Counted from the first letter of the stretch, positions 1-12,039 are shown. The stretch: 64,000 nucleotides of DNA from Taudactylus pleione (GCA_031769625.1 JAUIMM010000124.1:12093501-12157500); one strand, 5' to 3'. The notes: generated by a model from the letters alone, not told the origin. Numbers and translations are program-made.

Positions 1-2143
1 GTGACTGTTAAACAATTATTTGCAAGAAGAGGCAAGTATGACAGCTGTCACCCAGTTGCACAGCAGATCTCTAACGCCATGATGGCTATGCTAGTATTAG
101 ATCTGGGTCCAATAATTTAAATTAATGCATCTGGTTTTAGACAGTTAATTGAGGTCCTGTGTCCCCGCTACCAATTCCATCTTGGTTCCATTTGACCAGA
201 ATAGCACGTCCTCGTCTGTGCCAGGTTATAAAAAAAAAACAACAACTTATTATTGGCTTACAAAATGCCATTGTACAGAAATGTAGTTATTATCCTGGCT
301 GTCTGGATGCCGGTGCTCAGGATCTCGACACCAGTCAAAATCCCGGCGCTGGCATGCTGACCACCGGCATCCTGACAGTAAGTATGGGGGTTAGAGGGAG
401 GGTTTAGGTTATGAGTTAAAGTTAGGCACTGGGGAGGGTTGGGCACTAGGGGGGGTTAGATTAGGGTTAAGTTTAGGCTGTGGGGGAGGGTGGTTAGGTT
501 TAGGCACTAGGCGGGTAGGGGTAGAGGAAGGAGAGTATACTTTTCTCTTCTTCTGTTAGGATTGTTACCCTGTTGGGATACTGCCATCATTATTCTGACT
601 GCCCAGATCCTGAGCGCCAGCATCCCATACCCAACTCATTGTACACACTGTGCACTTAGCCACAGATATGTAGACAAGCAGTACTGGGCAAATGAAAGAT
701 TACATGACTGTGACAGTCCACTTCAGCAGCAGCAGCAGTAGGTAACGCAAACAGCCAGCTCATACACAGGCAGGCTACTCTCTGTATCACTGGCTTCACT
801 AAGAGGCATACTAGTGTCAACCTGTTAGAAAAATTTAAGGGATGTCAAAGCAAAATGGCTTACCCCACATGGACTCGCCTCAGAATTTGTCATTGCAGAT
901 AACACCACAAATATTGTGAGAGCATAGCAGCTGGGTGAATTCGAATAAGTCTCATGTTTTGATCACACAATCAACTTGGCGATACAAAATGTAAAAAAAA
1001 TGAAAGGGCATGCAGTAGATGCTGTCTGTGGCCTAAAAAGATTTGGAACATTTTTGCCATTTGGAAACTGCATGTAGAAGATTGCAGTCAACTGAAGCAA
1101 GAGGTAGTAACAAGGTGATACAGTATATATGCTTCAGCAAATGGAGGAAAAGCAACAAGCCATCCAAACCTACACAACAAGCCATGACATATGGAGAGGA
1201 GTAAGAATGTAGCTTAGTCCAGTGCAGTGGAGAATACTGTGTTGTGTAACATGCTGAAACCATTCAAAGTAGTCAATCGTAAAGTTAATTCAGACTCTGT
1301 CAGTTTGAGGCAGGTGATTCCCCAAAATAGACTTTTAGAAAAGGAGCTAAATAAAATGAAGAAGGAAGATGAAACAAAGTGATTCCACTAAGTACGTAGC
1401 TCAAGTCCTTTATTCGCTTCACCAGGATCCAAGGGTTTTCAATATCTTAAATTTGAATCATTACACTTTGTCAAACATGCTTGATCCTAGGTTTACATTG
1501 TACATCATGTCTTTCCTTCCAAATGACACAGATCTTAAGAGATGAAAAGAGCTCCTAGTGAGCAAATTGTCAGCTCAAGTGGCACACGATGACTCCTTCA
1601 GTTTCTCTGGCAACTGTGGCTGCCAGGAAAAAACTAAGCTTTCCTAAGAAACCCACTGGTGATGCAAATGAGTCAACACAACATTTTGACATCTGATCAG
1701 GTCTAAAAGAATTGCTCAAAATTAGTGACACCTCTACCATAACTCAATCTGATGCGGTCACCATCCATAAAATGGTGGCGGATTATTTTAATGACAGTGT
1801 ACAAATAGACATGACAGACAGATCCTTTGACTACTCAGAGGGAAAAAAAGGCAATTTGGGGCAATTGTACAAACTGGCTTTTCTTTACTTAAGCTGCCCA
1901 CCCTTCAGTGTGTTCTCGGAAGGAGTTTTCAGCACAGCCGGGAACTTTGTCAGTGATCGTTGTAGAAGGTGACGTCCTCAAAATGTGGAAAAGATGATGT
2001 TCATCAAAATGAGCTGTACATTCTATGATGAAGACCTTTACAGTCAATTACATCAAAGTACAGAGACTTCTGTAATGGTGGAATACAGCGGGGATGAGTT
2101 AATATTGTGTGAAGATGATGATAACACTGATGGGGGTGAGGTG
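1..2143 (+). pseudogene. Decayed hAT-superfamily transposase (ZBED-like), 5' end outside window
   Basis: Plus-strand translation gives broken stretches typical of hAT transposases. Near 1-180 there is a KQLFARRGKYDSCHP-type stretch followed by an LIEVLCPRYQ motif, which in the family precedes the catalytic core. Around 1470 comes NMLDPRF, matching the hAT 'LDPRFK' motif. At about 1860-2010 lies the C-terminal dimerisation block (LAFLYLSCPPFSVFSEGVFSTAGNFVSDR, then QNVEKMMFIKM after an in-frame stop). Many stops and frameshifts separate the pieces, and the 226-650 stretch is an unrelated insertion. The acidic tail (DDDNTD) ends where a second hAT-like element begins at 2144. It is clearly non-functional. 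The family call is secure from the C-terminal block; the subfamily (ZBED/Charlie-like) is a guess. Confidence 0.8.
286..650. mobile_element. Short inverted-repeat element with TTAGG-like core, copy 1
   Basis: The ends carry mutually inverted, GC-rich arms built of 'GGATGCCGG' and 'ATCCCGGCGC' modules. The core (about 380-520) is a degenerate run of GGTTAGG / TTTAGGCAC units. The same structure recurs at 5022-5390 and, in the opposite core orientation, at 32744-32996. It is inserted in the decayed hAT transposase above. Superfamily not determined; exact ends are uncertain by about 20 bp. Confidence 0.6.
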
Positions 2144-3058
2144 TAGAGATGGACATCTAACCATCGCATTAAAAGAATTCAATGGCAAAAACTATTTATA
2201 TGATATACACATGCGCAAAAAACACTGCAGCGTGGTAGGCAGGTGGCAGGATCAATGGTGGGGCCTGGAGCAACAATATACATCTGCGATGTGTTGCAAG
2301 GATGGGTACACTACATATGCAGTCTGATTCCAGCATGCCCAACACATGTGTGGAGACTGGTGAATTGATTTCAGCCAGGGGCACCAAGAGCCACACCGTG
2401 CCCGGGTGAAGGGCATGTGGCCTAATCATGGGAGGCATGGCCACGCCCCCTTAGGCTTAAAAAAATATATTTTGTCTATGCGCTGGGGAGGGAGGTGCTG
2501 TGTGCCCCTCAGCCTGGCATGAAGCCATGTGGGGTGTGATCAGTATGATCGCAGCCCCCTACATGCATAGGGGACTGCTCATGGCTGATGAGCAGCAGCC
2601 ACGGCAGTAGCCTATGCCTGTAGGGGGCTGCGATCATACTGATCACATTCCCCATGGCTTTGTGTGAAGTAAGAGGGAGGGGAGGCAGCATCAGACCAGG
2701 GCCCCCACCGGGCCCCTTCTAGCAAGCCCGGGCCCAGGTAATTAGTACCTGCTCCCCCCCTCTTGGCGCCCCTGATTCCAGGCAGCAAAGAGGAGAGAGA
2801 CTGCTGCACCACCCTGCTGTGACACAGCTGACACTGACTAACTTATGAAGATCCCCTGATGTAGACAGCAACCAAGGAGCCAGCGGAGGCATAGCTATTA
2901 GGAATTTAAAAAAAAACAAGCCACAATCGGAACACTATTGAATGATTACCAGTTGATGGTGACAAACATCAAAAGGCCACCATCGAATGGTAAAACCACT
3001 ACCATCGAAATGAAAACATTGATGGTTAGTAAACATCGGTTTCTGATGTCCATCCCTA
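2144..3058. mobile_element. Non-autonomous hAT-like element with TAGAGATGGACATC / GATGTCCATCCCTA ends
   Basis: The terminal inverted repeat is about 22 bp: the left end reads TAGAGATGGACATC then AACCATCG, and the right end reads CGATGGTTAG..., then GATGTCCATCCCTA. The flanking 8-mers gtgaggtg and atgaggag match at 6 of 8 positions, as expected for an old hAT target duplication. It sits inside the acidic tail of the upstream transposase remnant. A separate palindromic repeat (2519-2662) lies within it. No coding capacity is seen. Confidence 0.6.
2519..2662. repeat. Inverted repeat, arms about 50 bp
   Basis: The arm at 2519-2571 (containing GATCAGTATGATCGCAGCCC) is complemented by 2611-2662 (GGGCTGCGATCATACTGATC), with a loop of about 40 bp that itself holds a small GCTCATGGCTGATGAGC hairpin. 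Probably a foldback MITE nested in the hAT element, or that element's own subterminal palindrome. Confidence 0.7.
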
Positions 3059-3168
3059 ATGAGGAGGAGGAGGATGAGAATAATGACAGCTTGCCAATGT
3101 AGAGAAAATATCATTAACAGCACTGTTAGCTGCCTAAAGCCTGTTATTATCAACATTGTTAGCTGCCT

Positions 3169-3390
3169 AAAGGTGCCTACACACTATGCTCATGATGTGA
3201 TATCGTGAGCAATTTCCCTTGAACTCTGCCCGGCACTTCAGGACATGATTTATAGCAAAAGCTGCACAGTGTCACAAGATCTATCGTGCACGATCTAAAG
3301 ATTTGCCTATCTTTAGATCGTACAGTATAGCAGACAGATGCTTGCATGGATCAGGGATATCCGTGATGTATGCATCTGTCTGTAGAAAAA
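3169..3390. repeat. Fragment of the AGGTGCCTACACA MITE family with two extra hairpins
   Basis: It starts with AAAGGTGCCTACACAC, the same terminus as the complete TTAA-flanked copy at 54689-55034, followed by matching subterminal sequence (GATGTGATATCGTGAGC). Downstream are a hairpin on GATCTAAAGAT/ATCTTTAGATC (about 3290-3322) and a second one pairing CAGACAGATGC with GCATCTGTCTG (3332-3385). No matching right terminus is seen, so it is treated as truncated or rearranged. Confidence 0.5.
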
Positions 3391-3394
3391 TAAA

Positions 3395-4071
3395 CACAGA
3401 TGCATGGATGGGATCAGTGAGACCCATCAGTGTTTAAAAAATGAAAACCTGTGTAAAAAAAAAAAGCCGTAGCCCCTCCTCCAAAAGAGCAACCAGCCCC
3501 TGGCTTTAGCAACCCAGTGCTGGTTGTGCTACATACGGGGGACATATGACATAGGGGTCCCCCGTACTTAAGCACAACCAGCACCGGACTAGTCAGAATG
3601 AGCCCTGGTTGCCAAAATATGGGGGACAAATGACATAGGGGTCCCCAGTACTTTGTGCAACCAGGATCCCCCTGTATTATCCAGAACCAGCACTGGACTT
3701 TTCTTAGCAGGGGGGCTAATGCCACAGCCAGGGGAGCCCTTTCACCAGGGCCCCAGCTGAAGCATTAACTCTGACCGCTAGTCAGCCCAGACCGGGGATC
3801 CCTGCGAAGCTGGGAACCCCCCCCCAAAAAAAGGGGTCCTCCTCTCCAGGGAACCCCAGGCCTAAGCTTATAGCCTGGGGCTATCCCCAGCACCCCTGGA
3901 GTGGTTAATGCCAGGTTGATAGTGTAGTACATTTGCTAAAAGTAAAAATATTGTCTTTTGCTGTGGAACAACAGATCCCAGCAAGCTTCCCCGGCTTGCT
4001 GGTACTTGGAGAACCACAAGTACCAGCATGTGGGGCATTATGGCCCGCTGGTACCTGTTGTTCCACAGCAA
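3395..4071. repeat. GC-rich repeat segment with internal inverted and direct repeats
   Basis: CTGGTTGTGCTACATACGGG pairs with CCCGTACTTAAGCACAACCAG (about 3520-3590). The GGGGGACA(T/A)ATGACATAGGGGTCCCC module occurs twice, about 85 bp apart. A GCTGTGGAACAACA / TGTTGTTCCACAGC hairpin closes at 3959-4072, with GCTGGTACTTG...CAAGTACCAGC inside it. It runs directly into the foldback at 4072 and may be part of the same larger element. No coding potential. Confidence 0.5.
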
Positions 4072-4848
4072 AAGCAATAATAAAATAAACACAGGACACA
4101 CACCATACAAAGTAGAAGTTTATTAAACATACATGCCCACACACATGTACACATACCTATATAGCCCTGTAGCCATCTGTCCTCTTCTCCATGTAGAAAA
4201 ACCATAGAGTACCTGTAAAAAAAATATCCATACTCACCGTCTCCTACGCGAAGTTCTGATCCTCTTCAGTCCAAAGTAGGCATCCCCAAACTTAGGAAAA
4301 TTATAAAAAAACTAATTTTGTGGACTCATGTACTTAAGTACCGTCCTATAAGGACGACACTTCCCGAATGAGAGCTTAGCAGCTGAATTTCATCATGGAA
4401 ACCCTCATTGGCTGAAACAGGCGAGCCTTCTGCCTCTCAGCCAATGAACAGTGACTTCAATGGTGGGAACCGCTCATTGGCTGAGAGGCGGAAGGCTCGC
4501 CTCTCTCAGCCAATGAACACTCAGCAGGGGGTTTCCATTGTGAAATTATGCCGCTAAGATCTCATTCAGGAAGTACCATCCTTATAGGTACATGGCTCCG
4601 CAAAATTAGTTTTTTTTTATTTTGCCAAGTCCAGGGATGCCTACTTTGGGCCGAAGATTACCCGAACTTCACATAGGAGACGGTGAGTATGGATATTTTT
4701 TTTACAGGTACACTATGGATATTTTACATGGAGAAGCGAGGGGCTTAAGGGATACATAGTTGAGTATGTGTACGTGTGTGTGCGTATATGTTTAATAAAC
4801 TTAAACTTTGCACTGTGTGTGTATCCTGTGTTTATTTTAATATTGCTT
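4072..4848. mobile_element. Large foldback element (about 780 bp) with a central CCAAT-box cluster
   Basis: The two halves are inverted copies. AAAATAAACACAGGA...TTTATTAAACATA at 4080-4130 is complemented by 4787-4840. TACCTGTAAAAAAAATATCC at 4210 is complemented by 4690-4712, and GTAGGCATCCC at 4277 by 4637-4647. The centre (4399-4525) holds paired CTCATTGGCTG and CAGCCAATGA modules. No transposase is present. The target duplication was not resolved. Confidence 0.75.
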
Positions 4849-5021
4849 GAAAATATATATATTTTGTTGCTTGCTACATATTTTTACTCTAAATGTTTTT
4901 ACAATGTGTAGGAATAATATGGAATCCCCACAAAGCATACCATACCCTTTTTATTGAACACAAGATGATCCTGGAGATCTGGGCTTTAGTCCTTCCCCTA
5001 TATGTAGACAATTCTATTTTT

Positions 5022-5390
5022 TGGGATGTAGTCAATATACCTCCAATCGGGATGTTGGCGGTCGAAATCCCGGAGCCAGAATCCTGACCAAAACACCGGC
5101 ACCGGAATCCAGACATCAGTTCAGATGCAAGAATCCTGACAGCCGGCATCCCGATCGTAAGTATAGTGGGCCGTGTTAGCTATTAGTCACCGGGGGGAGG
5201 GTTAGATTTAGGCACCATGGGGGGAACTAGGGTTAGGCAGCAGGAGGGGGGGTTAGGTTTATACACTAACCAGGAGGGTTAGCATGCAGGAAGGGAGGCT
5301 TAGGGAGTGAAGCTAGTCTGTTGGGATTCTGTGCATCGAGATGCTGCTGTCTGTCTTTTGACTGCTGTTCTCCCATAACCACCCCTATTT
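5022..5390. mobile_element. TTAGG-like-core inverted-repeat element, copy 2
   Basis: Same architecture as the copy at 286-650. GC-rich arms contain GGGATGTTGGCGGTC and ATCCTGACAGCCGGCATCCC. The core (5180-5300) has GGTTAGATTTAGGCACC, GGGTTAGGCAG and GGTTAGGTTTA units, and a closing TTGGGATTCTG...GATGCTGC arm follows. Ends approximate. Confidence 0.6.
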
Positions 5391-5904
5391 TTTATGTACT
5401 GTTTTAGCCATTGTCTGGTGATCACTACTATGGAGAATATTTGTTTGAAAGAGAGAACTATACTCTTTGAAATGGGGGATCAAATTTGTATATATGTGCC
5501 ACTATGAGGAACATAGGGTACAGTCAGTGCCCTCACCCATCTATGAAAATATATATTTTTTTTTTCATAGTGCAGGGTGATATTGTCTAGTTATCATTGG
5601 TGATAAATAGACAATAGCTTCCAGAGAACTGTATCATTTGAAAGAGGGGACTTCCCTCTATTAAAACAGGGTGCCCCATGTGTGCAGGTTCCTTTACAGG
5701 GATATTAGAGGACAACTTGTTTTGGTACACCCCCCCCCCATTCTGAACCTTACATGCCCAAATGCCTTTCCTATGGCATTACCATACCGCTCTATCTATA
5801 GTGCATGTCCCTTAGATTATTTATCATCTCTCTCTCTATACAGTATATATGTATATACATACACAGTATACATAGACCTTAGATAGTTACAGTTTCCATT
5901 TCCA
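5391..5904. other. Intergenic, no gene seen
   Basis: AT-rich sequence with a T-run near 5550, a short C-run near 5730 and a degenerate TATA/CATA microsatellite around 5840-5880. No coding frame, RNA gene or paired terminal repeats were recognised. Confidence 0.5.
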
Positions 5905-6275
5905 TCTCACCACTCCAGTAACACTTTCATCCTTCACCTCTATAGTAATGCATCACTACTATAGTAAGAGATTACTCTCCCTCACTTGTGTACTAACACA
6001 TTCCACTCCCTACCCTCTGTAATAATACATTTCCCTCTCACGGTCATGTTGAAACACATTCAACATTCTCCTCCCTCACCTGTAGAAATACAATCCTTCC
6101 CTTGCACCTATAGTAACACATTACCCTCACCCAGTTGTAGTAACTTATTCCCCCACCTCACCTCTGTGGTAACACATTACTCCCATTAACCCCTGTAGTA
6201 ACACATTCCCCTCCCTCATCTCTCTAGTAACACATTCAAATCCCTCATCTCTATAGTAACACATTCCTCTCTCAC
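5905..6275. repeat. Degenerate minisatellite, unit about 30-35 bp
   Basis: About ten or eleven diverged units share the core CTGTAGTAACACATTCC followed by CTCCCTCA/TCTCT. The best preserved run is 6150-6270, with five units in succession. Pyrimidine-rich on this strand. It ends sharply at the unique-looking sequence near 6275. Confidence 0.8.
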
Positions 6276-6599
6276 TATTCAAATAGGGGAGCCACACCAA
6301 CTGCCAGTGACGTTTGGCAGCACTTGGGATGACAGTTGGTGTTTGAATATTGAACTGTGCTACAGCCACAATGAGCCAGTCGGGACATTGCACAGGGAGT
6401 AAACATATTAACCCATTTCACCCCCTCTGGAGTTGAATTTTGAAAAATCCCTTCTCAGTGGGCATCTACGTCATGGAAGGAATATTCTACCTGATTTCAT
6501 GTTTCTAGGTTCAGGGGTAGGTTTGATTTTAATGAGTCAGTAAGTCAGGACATTTAATTGATAGATATACACACATACAATCCTTTTTCTGGCACTCCA

Positions 6600-6925
6600 T
6601 CAAGGGGAAGGCCCAGAACAGGCTCCATGGGTCAAGGTTCTTCCCAGCACACTCCGCCGTAAGATCTGACCAGGACGCCAACCACTCCATTAGGCATCCC
6701 AGACCAGTTGCCACCCCTCTTTGAAGTTTTCATCCAAATCTATCCTGTAGAAGGCCCAGAATAGGCTCCCCAGGTTAAAGTTCTGCCCAATGTACACCAA
6801 GGGTAGGTCTTTTAGGATCCAATGTTACCACTCTGTGCAGTTTTCATCCAAATCCATCCAGCGGAATACCCCAGAACAGGCTCCCCAGTTCAACGTTCTG
6901 CCCATCGTACACCAACGTAGTATAT
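6600..6925. repeat. Tandem repeat, about 3 units of 114-143 bp
   Basis: The module CCAGAA(C/T)AGGCTCC(C/A) followed by GTTCTGCCCA and GTACACCAA occurs near 6612, 6755 and 6872. Units two and three also share the preceding GTTTTCATCCAAATC (6726 and 6840, 114 bp apart). The first unit is more diverged. Confidence 0.65.
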
Positions 6926-8116
6926 TGGACCCGGGTCAAAGGGGCTTTCCTTTCCCTTCTTCTACTTCTTTCTATGTTTTGCAGTATGTAATAAATTCCT
7001 TATTGGAAAGTGGAATGGTTTACAGCACAAGGCACTGAGTGATCCATATCGGAGATTGATTAAATGCTTTAATATGAAGTTTATTACATATTTCCCCCTT
7101 CTCTTAACTAGATATAGTAGGGGGAATATATCAAGCTGGTAACTCTTGAAGCAAAGACTATATACAATTAAATAGTATACATGGTTGCATTACATATTAT
7201 ATTTTCAGTGTGTATAAAAAATAATATTGTTTGTTGTACTTATGAAATCCTAACTATATTTTTAGTCTAAATTTATATTTCAAGTATTTATAAATCCATA
7301 ATGTTATAATTACAAGTGAAGTGAGGAAACCAATTATCAAGCTATAATCAGCACCAATAATTTTGAGCATGTGCCGTTCATTGAAGAATGCACATAACCA
7401 TTTAGAAATTAAATATAAACTTCAACAAAGCCATCTTAACAACACAGAAACTACTATTATTGTCCTGAAGTAAGCATGTATTCATTTGCTGTACATTAAC
7501 AGCATGCAGTTTGTGCTATTGTTACTTATAGCCATGGGAAATGGATATCCGGTCAAATAAAATAAATGTTTCTTTTTTTTATTCACGCATAGTAAAAGGT
7601 TTGCATTAGAAGGAGCTAGCCTCTTGTTTGCTGTAAGTAATGGAAATCATAGTGATTATACTATTATCAGAACTGCAAAACAAGCTGTTTACTTTCTTCT
7701 AAAATTAACATAATCCATCTGGATTTATTTATTTTAAATAGTCTGATAAGCTCTTTCTTCATGATCAGACAATATAATGATTACTACTGTGCCATTCCTA
7801 TTAATTTATCTTATTCAATGTCTCTGATAACTTTGAGAATAGTCAAGGACAGACTTTAATTCAAACAGTTGCACCTCTACTGGATATAAAACTTATAAAT
7901 ATGCACAAGGGCATAGCTACAGTAGGTGCAGGGAGTGTGGCTGCTAAGGGGCTTGGGCCACTTCAGGGGGCCCTTTCCCTGCAGAGTTCCACTGCCATCT
8001 CCTGAGCCTCGTTGTCTGCTGTCACTGGCCCAGCATGCTCCGCCTCAGTCTCTCCTCACTGACTGATTTATTAGTGAATCATTGCCTTCTTATATACCAC
8101 AATAAATCAAACATTT
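6926..8116. other. AT-rich intergenic, no gene seen
   Basis: No convincing coding frame. A GC-richer 160-bp patch at about 7910-8080 (GGGCATAGCTAC...) resembles the decayed repeat sequence at 8381-8560, which ends in GCTATGAGGCCC, and may be its partner arm. The MITE at 8117-8318 lies between them. Confidence 0.4.
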
Positions 8117-8318
8117 AGGATTAGGGAGACTATCATTTTTACAAATGTTTATTTCAAATAGTGCAAATATTAGACCATTTACAAACAAAACGGTACTTTG
8201 ATTGAAAATGATCTAATATTTGCACTCTTTACCTACTTATTTTACATGCAAGATTAAATGAATGGTGATTAGCATATAGTATGTATTATAAACAAAAAAA
8301 TATAGCCTCCCTAATCCT
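8117..8318. mobile_element. Foldback MITE with AGGATTAGGGAG ends
   Basis: Terminal repeats AGGATTAGGGAGACTAT (8117-8133) and its complement at 8302-8318 differ at one position. A second inverted pair, GTGCAAATATTAGA / TCTAATATTTGCAC, lies inside, so most of the 202 bp can fold on itself. Target duplication unclear. Confidence 0.7.
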
Positions 8319-8560
8319 AATATGTATGATATAACATGTCCATAATCCAATACTGACCTTAATATTTAAATGGTGTCATGGCTGCACCAATAACCATTCC
8401 TCCTCCATGCATCAGTGGGGAGAGTTGAAGATTCTTACAGCTGGGCCCAAGATAGCATGCGTGTTGCCATGCTGTAGCACACAGGGCTCAGGAAGGTGAG
8501 CGTCCACCCCACTTGTAGAAGAGGAAGGGTGGAAATTTTGCTATGAGGCCCACAATAATA

Positions 8561-9742
8561 AGTATGTACTTGCTAAATGTATTAATGAGACTTTTATTTA
8601 GCAAAAGAAAAAAAAATTAAAGGGGTGATGCAGCTGCATTTAGACTGATATTTTACAGTTCCTCAAAAACTGGTAATATTTTTTCGCAAAAGAACAGCGT
8701 TCCATATCGTTGAAGGTAATGGGGATCAGGTGTTGTCCTACACTATCAATGGATTTAAGTACAATGAAAACATTTAAATAAATGGAGCTAAATCAAGCAA
8801 TATTTTGGGAAAAAGCGTAATGATGGGGATGGTCCTAAAATGGTAGTTTGGATTGAAAAAAAAAACAAAATGAAATTTTCAGTGTTCACCCACTATACAT
8901 AGTTTCAAGTGAATCCAAAAAACATCAAATGTATATCTCTTCTTATGGGGGAAATTTCAAGAGCAGTGAATGTACATGCACCCATGTAGTATTTGCTGGG
9001 TAGGTACATAAAAAAACTAAGTGCATGTCCATGATGAATGCGATTTGTAAATGAGCATAAATAATGTGGCCACCTAGTAGCTATTACCTGGTGCTCAGCA
9101 AATCATATTACCATACACTATGGAACCATTTAAAAATATACAATACTTTCTAATTAGTGATATATCTCACAATACACCATACACTAAAATTGGTTTTAAA
9201 TCGGTGTGAGTATTCCTCATATATATGCAGCTCCAATGTGTTTAGTACAGTAATCAGGCTGATTACTGAACTGAGCACATAGGAGCTGCAAATATACTGT
9301 ATGTTGGTTCACAATATAATAGGGTGACCAAATACTAGTTTTCCTTGTTATAACATGACTGGTCTAGCCTGGCTAGTATGGTGCTGGCTCCCACTTTAGC
9401 AGTGGGATCTATGCTCTATTCTAATTGGAACCAGGCTAGAATGATAACACCAGAAATCCCATTGAAAGTAATTGAAAAATGTATTCTTCATTAATTAGGA
9501 CACCTTCATGCAAATATCAAGCATGAGTATATATTGCATGTTAACCACGCAGTATTTTTATGTTATCACAAGTAGTTTGCATTTTTCCAAACACCAGTGA
9601 ATAACCTGCCAAAAAACTGCTAAAGTATACAGAAAGAAGCCCTACAGATGTTATAGTTTGTTAATATTGACCAAAACTGCATATTTGAACAGAAAAGTAT
9701 GTTGCCTTGGTAGACATACCACATGTTTTGTATTCACTAGTG
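8561..9742. other. AT-rich intergenic, no gene seen
   Basis: No coding frame above background and no RNA gene recognised. Low GC with short A- and T-runs only. Confidence 0.4.
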
Positions 9743-9881
9743 CAATGGTTCTTAAACTTGGCCCTCAAGCCACCCTAACAGTCCAGGATTTAAAGATATC
9801 TATGCTTAATTAGTACCTTAATTAGTCTCTTCAATACCTGGACTGTTAAACTCGGCCCTCAAGGTTTTCTAAGAACCACTG
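9743..9881. mobile_element. Short hAT-type MITE (139 bp), CARTGGTTCTTA ends
   Basis: The left end CAATGGTTCTTAAACTTGGCCCTCAAG is mirrored by the right end, whose complement starts CAGTGGTTCTTAGA. The flanks cactagtg and cactaatt agree at 6 of 8 positions. It is the same family as the better preserved 17386-17565 copy, sharing CACCCTAACAGTCCAGG internally. Confidence 0.75.
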
Positions 9882-9919
9882 CACTAATTTAATTCTTGAT
9901 TCAATTTAATTTGTGTGGA

Positions 9920-9921
<2 letters not shown>

Positions 9922-9963
<42 letters not shown>
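9922..9963. repeat. (AT)n microsatellite
   Basis: About 20 uninterrupted AT units. A translated IYIYIY frame across it is an artefact. Confidence 0.95.
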
Positions 9964-9966
<3 letters not shown>

Positions 9967-11295
9967 TAATCATGCCCTGTTTGTACCAAATTGTAAAAAA
10001 CAGGTTTCAAAGTTACTATGTTTTTAAAAGTTTATTACAGAAAACCAGCACATCAGAACAAAACAATAAAATATACACAATACGAGCATTAGGATTTCCA
10101 ATGGTTTCTTCTCAAGTTTCCTAATAGCAAGTTTACAGAGTATACACTGATTTGTATCTGGAACAGTACTGATATAATGGTCTCATTTAAGATTTAATTA
10201 TGATTTTTGTATGTTGTATGTGAAAGTTGTAGAACAGAACCTTTTTTTATTTATTAATTTGGCAATTTTGCACATTATTGCACTATTTTACATATTTTAA
10301 CAGTTGTCAGTTAAGTGTGTGATTGGAAAAGAAACAAGCAATTTAATTTTAGAACATTAACAATGAAAGCATTACATTTATGTATTATGTTGAACTATGG
10401 CATTCATCTCCTGTGTTGAAATTGTAAACTTGTCAAGTAGCCATACACACAGCTACAGTAGCAACTTAATTAACCAGTTTGATTCAACTATATTTTCGTG
10501 CACATTAGCTGAAATTTCCATGAGAAATAGACTGCATGTTTTATACTGTATCAATTGAGGGCGTTTTTTTTTTCTTTTTAATGCATAAATTGCTTTTCAA
10601 TGGAAATGGGTTTCTGTCATAACAAAATGCCATTAGCACATACATTTTGAAATGTTTGTATTCTAAAGGGACATTAAACCCTAAAAAAAAAAAATTATGC
10701 AAAATGGAAAGACGTGTTTAAAAATGTATGTTAACAGCTTAAAATTAATTAGCATTTTAGATTTTTTAAATCTTTCAGTGCAGATCACCTCCTATTTTTA
10801 CTTGCAGCTAATTTAAAAGGTATTGACCACATAAATGAAACCCTATCTGAAAGAAAAAAAAATGCAGTAATAACCATTTATTGATGCATCAAACTGACAT
10901 ACAAAGATAAATGTGTATTTTGTGTAAGAGCATGTACTTGCATACTGTACCGTTATTTTTGTTATCAAACAGTAACATTTTCAGAAGTACTAAGACTAGT
11001 GAGTTATTCATTTTTAAGAAACAGAAGCACATTTCTTTTAAAGTGAGGCAGCTAATACATTTAGAAAGAAAAAAGTGCCACTTGTGAAGATTTAATTATA
11101 AAATCTCAGTTTAAGACACTGATTCCTAATCATCTGATTTGCTACACTTTCAAAATAAATGGTTTTGGGCATGAAAAAATCTACCATACTGTGATAGTGT
11201 TTTTTACACTTTCGCAAGAGAATCTCTGAACGCAGATTTTTTTTTTTAAAAAAAAACAAGATTGACTAAAAGGGGTTATTTTTTTTGGAGCAGGT
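9964..11295. other. AT-rich intergenic with one lone MITE-like terminus
   Basis: No gene seen. At about 10664 the motif CTAAAGGGACATTAAACCC resembles the terminus of TTAA-target MITEs of amphibians, from memory. I did not find a complementary right end within the next kilobase, so it is only a remnant. Confidence 0.4.
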
Positions 11296-11582
11296 GATGA
11301 CTCAGATTCAGAGACGTATGCAATGGCGACTTTTACACAGACCGAGCGATTTGCTAATGCGTGAACGCCCCGCATACAGTCATTGCATTGTGATTACGAA
11401 CGCAATGAGGATCCACTCACAAAGTGAGTGACAGATAGTCAATGTTTGGGGGATGGTTAGAAAAATGCAGGCATGTCTGACAGTTTAATGCCGTTTCATG
11501 GGCAAAGCCGCCATCAGGGGGGGGTGGGCCCTTGTCAGTCACACCCCTGATACACATCCTCTACAACTAAGGCGCACCACCA

Positions 11583-11740
11583 CGGAACAAGGGTAACACT
11601 GACCGCAGAGACCTCCAGGCACATAGATGTAATATAACACCATCCCACCGGCAGAGCTCATGTCGGCAGGCTGGTGTTATATTACATCTCTATGTGCCTG
11701 GAGGTCTCCGTTGTCAGTGTTACTGCTGTTCCATGGTGTG
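11583..11740. repeat. Inverted repeat, arms about 70 bp
   Basis: The GAGACCTCCAGGCACATAGA arm, running on into TGTAATATAACACCA (left), is complemented by TGGTGTTATATTACATCT and then CTATGTGCCTGGAGGTCTC (right). The loop is about 12-20 bp, and outer arms ACGGAACA.../...TGTTCCATGG also pair imperfectly. Confidence 0.85.
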
Positions 11741-12039
11741 GTATTCCCAGTGCCTAGTGTAAATTTTCGGTAAGTGGACACCTTGCACAATTACATCCCT
11801 CCGGACATTTCACTGGAGGAGGCACCTTCACTGGCCTCCCTTATTACAAAAATATCAGCAGGGCTGGGGCAAGAGAGTTGCATTTCCTGGGCCTCCTTCT
11901 CAAAAGAGCAGAGCTGAAGCTTCAGTTAGGAGTCAGCCCTCAGCTCTCCCCTGGCTTTTCCATTCCTCACCCCCCCACTTACCGCCTCCTTTATTATCCT
12001 CCTCTCCCTGCTCCCATTGTACCCCTGCCTTGCAGGCTA

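Noticed and set aside
9915..10124. Open frame starting MENIYIYIYIY
   Set aside because: Created by an (AT)n microsatellite; same at 13251-13493.
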